Positions 9,501 through 10,014 of a stretch of DNA of 10,014 bases are shown one piece after another. Source of the stretch: Anaeroplasmataceae bacterium (GTDB lineage: Bacteria > Bacillota_I > Bacilli_A > Acholeplasmatales > Anaeroplasmataceae); assembly GCA_029050385.1 (NCBI GenBank), contig JAIDMV010000273.1, positions 1 through 10,014 on the forward strand, in the 5' to 3' direction. The notes under the pieces are model-generated. The model worked only from the letters and a program-made list of their open reading frames with translations, was not told where the DNA came from and did not search any database. Position 1 is the first letter of the stretch. The number at the start of each line of letters is the position of its first letter. A program made the translations under genes and the position numbers.

Positions 9501-9976
9501 GTACAATATGCAAATGCATATGGACGGATACCTATTGTATTTTCTTCTAGACGATAGTCATCTGGGAATGGATCTCCTACCTTAGCAGGGATAACAAAGT
9601 TCTTAACAGTTTCATCATCATATGGAATATGATTTAAATCTAAGAAGTCCTTTTGTTCTTCGTCTAAATATCCTAAATGAATACATTCAGCAAATGCATA
9701 AGCTCCGATTGCTCTTAACTCAGAAGGTAAAACAACTACAGCTAATTTAACGCACTGATAGAATGCATAGTCATTAATATTATAGATATTATTAGAGAAT
9801 TTTACATAGAATAATTCATAACATTTTGCAAATACATTTTGACCTAACTCTTCAATTGTATCAGGCATGATTAATACTCTTAGCTTAGAACAGTTGTAGA
9901 ATGCATAGTCATCAATCAACTTACAAGCCTCAGTATCATCTGCGAAATGAACAATTTCTAAGTTGATACAGTTATA
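2..9976 (-). CDS. Giant BspA-like LRR_5 repeat protein, partial at both ends
   Basis: One uninterrupted minus-strand frame of 3,325 genuine codons; it stays open to 10012 only because the terminal adapter happens to lack a stop. About 80 leucine-rich units follow the LRR_5 pattern L-x-x-(I/V)-x-(I/V)-P-x-x-(V/I)-x-x-I-G-x-Y-A-F-x-x-C, grouped in nine blocks separated by eight junctions with PFxG and FGWIFG motifs. Trp is always TGG (12 sites) and no in-frame TGA occurs, so the standard bacterial code fits. BspA-type proteins are usually exported and bind host proteins, other cells or polymers; that role is inferred by family here. Neither a signal peptide nor an anchor (LPxTG, repeats of a cell-wall binding domain, C-terminal helix) is visible, because both termini are missing. 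No start can be chosen: internal Met codons lie inside repeats. The whole protein is larger than 3,325 residues. A trichomonad origin is an alternative to a bacterial one. Family assignment is very secure; function is not. Confidence 0.95.
596..874 (-). other. Junction 8: PFVGA/SLYGYIFGE module (residues 3035-3127)
   Basis: IPFVGAH, SKESLYGYIFGE at 803-838, then an acidic helical insert (EFDEAYADYLIDYAEQ, SELTEDEKRVYG), a QSYDNG turn and the exit FYIPSKL. The tail order (Q-x-Y, then a Tyr/Phe-rich strand, then IPxxL) is also seen in junction 2. Confidence 0.85.
875..1384 (-). repeat. LRR block H (residues 2865-3034, 6 units)
   Basis: Cores are TGAMMNL, DYGFYGC, HYGFARC, TYAFAYC, DYMFYFD and YAAFGRC. 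Gly replaces Ala in the YAF core twice in a row (YGF). The final unit, SSIGYAAFGRC, closely resembles TTIGYAAFGSC at the end of block G, 783 nt away. Confidence 0.9.
1385..1657 (-). other. Junction 7: PFVGA/SLFGWIFGE module (residues 2774-2864)
   Basis: Good match to the motif: VPFVGAH, SKESLFGWIFGE at about 1586-1621, an acidic insert (YDEDQDSE; ATSSEDASEIEFES), and the exit DFYIPMSL. The first 24 residues are closely related to those of junction 8, sharing PFVGAH and SKESL. Confidence 0.85.
1658..2575 (-). repeat. LRR block G (residues 2468-2773, about 10 units)
   Basis: Cores are YGALMRC, DYGFYEN, DYAFDQC, TYSFADE, EYQFFNC, THAFYDC, QYMFAHC, EYAFAYS, NYMFYDC and YAAFGSC. From about 2240 down to 1750, IP-strand units and shortened units without it (ANDLLGEYQF, RTAYLGQYMF, ENAFITNYMF) alternate. 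A spacer of Val/Ala/Asn-rich sequence (GNVAEIVVDAAGNEIT) lies near 2410-2460. The last unit is closely matched by the last unit of block H. Confidence 0.9.
2576..3271 (-). other. Junction 6: PFIGS/SLFGWMFGT module with triple-repeat insert (residues 2236-2467)
   Basis: PFIGSQAGN and SLFGWMFGT open the segment and NYILPVAL (about 2576-2599) closes it. The 232-residue length comes from a region holding three copies of a short Tyr-rich repeat, listed separately, followed by about 45 residues (HYKMDNYLQITGNN, ASQRYSDEAIEKN) without a recognisable motif. Confidence 0.83.
2741..3142 (-). repeat. Three copies of a short x-D-T-x-x-E-L ... G-K-Y-Y-V repeat
   Basis: Copies B (2944-2852) and C (2833-2741) are 31 residues each and align end to end. 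They share (Y/F)DT-x-x-EL at the start, a middle with W or F followed by G, then LY(L/V)Q and GKYY with a closing Thr. Copy A (3142-3032) is looser: YASHDEAIAAAVEAG, then VFEYKGSYYVQGY. Between A and B, VYKDTESGTIYAY may be a fourth, degenerate unit. The helix-then-hairpin pattern with G-x-Y-Y resembles small surface repeats of low-GC bacteria in general form, but I cannot name the family. Confidence 0.65.
3272..3670 (-). repeat. LRR block F (residues 2103-2235, 5 units)
   Basis: Cores are YGAFNGC, KNAFLDC, DSAFENC, NRLFTNC and GEMFSGC; every unit keeps the Cys. An acidic loop (SYEDEDH, near 3320-3345) interrupts the last unit. The block ends in LQSLTLPFIGS, the start of the next junction. 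Confidence 0.9.
3671..3841 (-). other. Junction 5: PFIGA/GLFGYIFAG module (residues 2046-2102)
   Basis: The shortest junction (57 residues) and close to a minimal form: LPFIGAQESLN, GLFGYIFAG at about 3770-3796, a brief insert (EYYNSYEIRQHF, EGDLDDS), then TYIPKGL at 3671-3691. The usual FGE or FGT ending is replaced by FAG. Confidence 0.83.
3842..5086 (-). repeat. LRR block E (residues 1631-2045, about 15 units)
   Basis: Long block with cores NGAFLNN, DDAFRNC, AYAFAGS, EYAFAYN, DHMFYEN, DYAFAEC, NYMFYND, DYVFAEC, NYMFAHA, TGAFMNC, DKTFYNC, ISAFEGC, QNAFKDN and YGALNGE. Around 4320-4720 the A-type (YAF/YVF) and M-type (YMF/HMF) cores alternate, and two of the M-type units have the strand ILNN-x-IG in place of the usual I-P-x-S-V. 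Acidic spacers occur near 4260-4320 and 4870-4920. Confidence 0.9.
5087..5440 (-). other. Junction 4: PFIAD/EVLGHFFGT module with helical, Tyr-rich insert (residues 1513-1630)
   Basis: The opening PFIADR and EVLGHFFGT are the most divergent of the eight. The insert (about 5100-5366) contains no LRR core. It is rich in Tyr, Gln, Phe and acidic residues (QYLQFHQYLYFDVY; EEEFFDEYYYFAEE) and looks mainly helical. The end, DYALPKSL, matches the YIPxSL exit motif. I recognise no family for the insert. Confidence 0.78.
5441..5827 (-). repeat. LRR block D (residues 1384-1512, 5 units)
   Basis: Cores are FGAFSNC, AYAFFNC, EFAFSGC, RYAFQDM and ENILKGC. A charged loop (YDYKKDEDENHP, near 5650-5690) is inserted between the second and third units. 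The unit before the next junction reads TITELYVPNT; a nearly identical TITELTIPNT holds the same place in block F, suggesting common descent of the two block ends. Confidence 0.88.
5828..6010 (-). other. Junction 3: PYVGK/SVFGVLFGT module (residues 1323-1383)
   Basis: This is a degenerate version of the junction motif: VPYVGK replaces PFVGA and SVFGVLFGT replaces LFGWIFGE. A short Tyr/Glu/Gln-rich insert follows (EYEGSYPALQLYQKEDKQ), and the segment ends with YYIPQTL at 5828-5848. At 61 residues it is close to the minimal length seen in this protein. Confidence 0.8.
6011..6229 (-). repeat. LRR block C (residues 1250-1322, 3 units)
   Basis: This is the shortest block. It has cores RGAFYNC, HEAFYNC and ENTFAKC, with strand segments such as LDHIWLP and LKEMLIP between them. 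All three units keep the Cys. The last unit leads into LEFIQVPYVGK of the next junction. Confidence 0.88.
6230..6481 (-). other. Junction 2: PFIGS/ATFGWIFGR module (residues 1166-1249)
   Basis: The segment opens MPFIGSSIGN, has ATFGWIFGR at about 6410-6436, then an acidic insert (EGIDNGYDDEETYD) and the tail QSYTNVHTATFFLPVGL leading into LRR block C. At 84 residues it is mid-sized among the eight junctions. No domain is recognised in the insert. Confidence 0.82.
6482..7531 (-). repeat. LRR block B (residues 816-1165, about 12 units, Cys-poor start)
   Basis: Cores read FGAFMNM, DYAFYMD, NYVFAGA, DYAFYND, SYAFYGW, THTFAYN, AYMFSHD, EHIFEFC, DYMFYQC, TGAFAKN, AFAFQET and EGAIKGC. The first seven units all lack the terminal Cys that dominates block A. 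Around 6590-6810 the pattern loosens into a Tyr/Thr/Asp-rich stretch (for example TYTYGGM and TDDDGK) before a clear unit returns. The block runs straight into the PFIGS motif of the next junction. Confidence 0.88.
7580..8026 (-). repeat. Unrecognised alpha/beta insert domain, copy 2 (149 residues)
   Basis: Elements appear in the same order as in the preceding copy: YY start, helix KDIEDYIKEKAFDMMYAYL (about 7910-7970), strands ELVIRYGISTRNLVAEAA, a charged turn DEETKK, strands VNVKIVI, and YYPLGVLTEYKLSYI near 7607-7655. The helix anchors lie 408 nt apart between copies and the GVIT/GVLT anchors 474 nt apart, so this copy is about 22 residues longer in its middle. Sequence identity is low, which implies an old duplication or two related domains. 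Function unknown. Confidence 0.55.
8027..8440 (-). repeat. Unrecognised alpha/beta insert domain, copy 1 (138 residues)
   Basis: The copy starts at DYYILENY and has a predicted amphipathic helix around 8318-8365 (DTIKDQIVSAMKAYF). Thr/Val-rich strands follow (TTYVLTFGDYKVTAVA, then TTTITVEIS), then a Glu-rich turn and FVPSGVITKLVYVV near 8084-8125. The alternating Thr-x-Val composition suggests a beta-sandwich or small mixed fold. It parallels the next segment in order of elements and at several anchors. I do not recognise the family. No catalytic motif is visible. Copy boundaries are approximate. Confidence 0.6.
8525..9976 (-). repeat. LRR block A (residues 1-484, about 18 units)
   Basis: This is the most regular stretch. 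Cores in order include DYAFYNC, QNVFAKC, DYAFYQC, AYAFAEC, PYAFAYC, DYIFDHC, VAAFNHC, DFAFNYC, KYVFAYN, PFMFAYD, EGCFYRC, KEAFRYC, DYIFANC, NYMFANC, AGAFYRC, EYAFAQC and GSAFSGC. Cys ends 16 of 18 units, counting the first, truncated unit. A non-LRR spacer rich in Asp, Pro and Tyr sits around 9560-9680, and a run of four Asn around 9341-9352. The first unit is cut by the adapter junction, so more units lie upstream. Such units stack into a curved solenoid whose consensus Phe, Cys and aliphatic residues form the core. Confidence 0.92.
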
Positions 9977-9977
9977 G

Positions 9978-10014
9978 CTGTCTCTTGTGCAGATCTGGCG
10001 CTGCCGACGATCTT
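9978..10014 (+). other. Untrimmed Nextera (Tn5) sequencing adapter at contig end
   Basis: Bases 9978-9996 match the 19-bp Tn5 mosaic end (CTGTCTCTTATACACATCT) at 16 of 19 positions. Bases 9997-10010 match the following synthetic read-1 adapter part at 13 of 14. The four mismatches (9987, 9989, 9992, 9998) are all to G, which is what weak signal gives in two-colour Illumina chemistry. The last four bases, tctt, sit where the i5 index would begin; from memory the reverse complement of index S517 starts this way. The non-mosaic part rules out a natural Tn5 end. Protein logic agrees: the last genuine residues read Y-N-C, and the Phe expected before them (F-Y-N-C) is replaced by Ser from adapter sequence. 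These bases should be masked. Confidence 0.95.

Noticed and set aside
2..9976. Mycoplasma-type code (TGA as Trp)
   Set aside because: All 12 Trp codons I found are TGG and there is no in-frame TGA in the frame.
1..9977. CRISPR array or intergenic tandem repeat, suggested by the many recurrences of short strings such as tagaatgcata
   Set aside because: The recurrences stay in one reading frame, encode the YAF-Y core of LRR units, and have diverged, coding sequence between them.
9978..9996. A natural Tn5/IS50 end or other transposon terminus
   Set aside because: The bases that follow (9997-10010) are the synthetic adapter part, absent from natural Tn5. No transposase or target-site duplication is present.

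Overview
The window is a fragment of one very large protein-coding gene on the minus strand. I translated the frame that reads from 10012 down to 2 and found no stop codon in 3,337 codons. The frame also has no start codon that could be the real one, so both ends of the gene lie outside the window. The protein is a BspA-like surface protein built from LRR_5-type leucine-rich repeats (roughly 80 units with a YAF, YMF or related core, many ending in Cys). There is no intergenic DNA, and I saw no RNA gene, promoter, terminator, mobile element or CRISPR array.

The last 37 bases (9978-10014) are not genomic. They match the reverse complement of the Illumina Nextera (Tn5) read-1 adapter at 29 of 33 positions, followed by 4 further bases. 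The high-coordinate end is therefore almost certainly an untrimmed contig end. Real coding sequence stops at 9976, and I number residues from there: residue 1 = 9976-9974, residue 3325 = 4-2.

In protein order (high to low coordinates) the layout alternates nine LRR blocks with eight junction segments. Blocks: A 9976-8525, B 7531-6482, C 6229-6011, D 5827-5441, E 5086-3842, F 3670-3272, G 2575-1658, H 1384-875, I 595-2. Each junction opens with a PF(V/I)G ... (L/T)FG(W/Y)(I/M)FG motif, continues with an insert of variable length, and ends with a (Y/F)(I/L)P-x-(S/G/A)L motif that leads into the next block. Two inserts are large. Junction 1 (331 residues) holds two tandem copies of an unrecognised alpha/beta domain. 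Junction 6 (232 residues) holds three copies of a short Tyr-rich repeat.

The organism is probably a low-GC bacterium, most likely a gut-type Bacillota or a relative, because of the AT-rich codons and the PFxG/FGYIFG junction motif that I associate with giant LRR_5 proteins there. All 12 Trp codons I found are TGG and no in-frame TGA occurs, so a mycoplasma-type code is not indicated. Trichomonad protists also carry large BspA families and cannot be excluded from sequence alone. The likely role is extracellular adhesion or ligand binding, but the signal peptide and any cell-wall anchor would lie outside the window, so surface location is inferred. I see no multi-gene system here; the points of interest are the size of the protein, its modular build, the unrecognised inserts and the adapter artefact.
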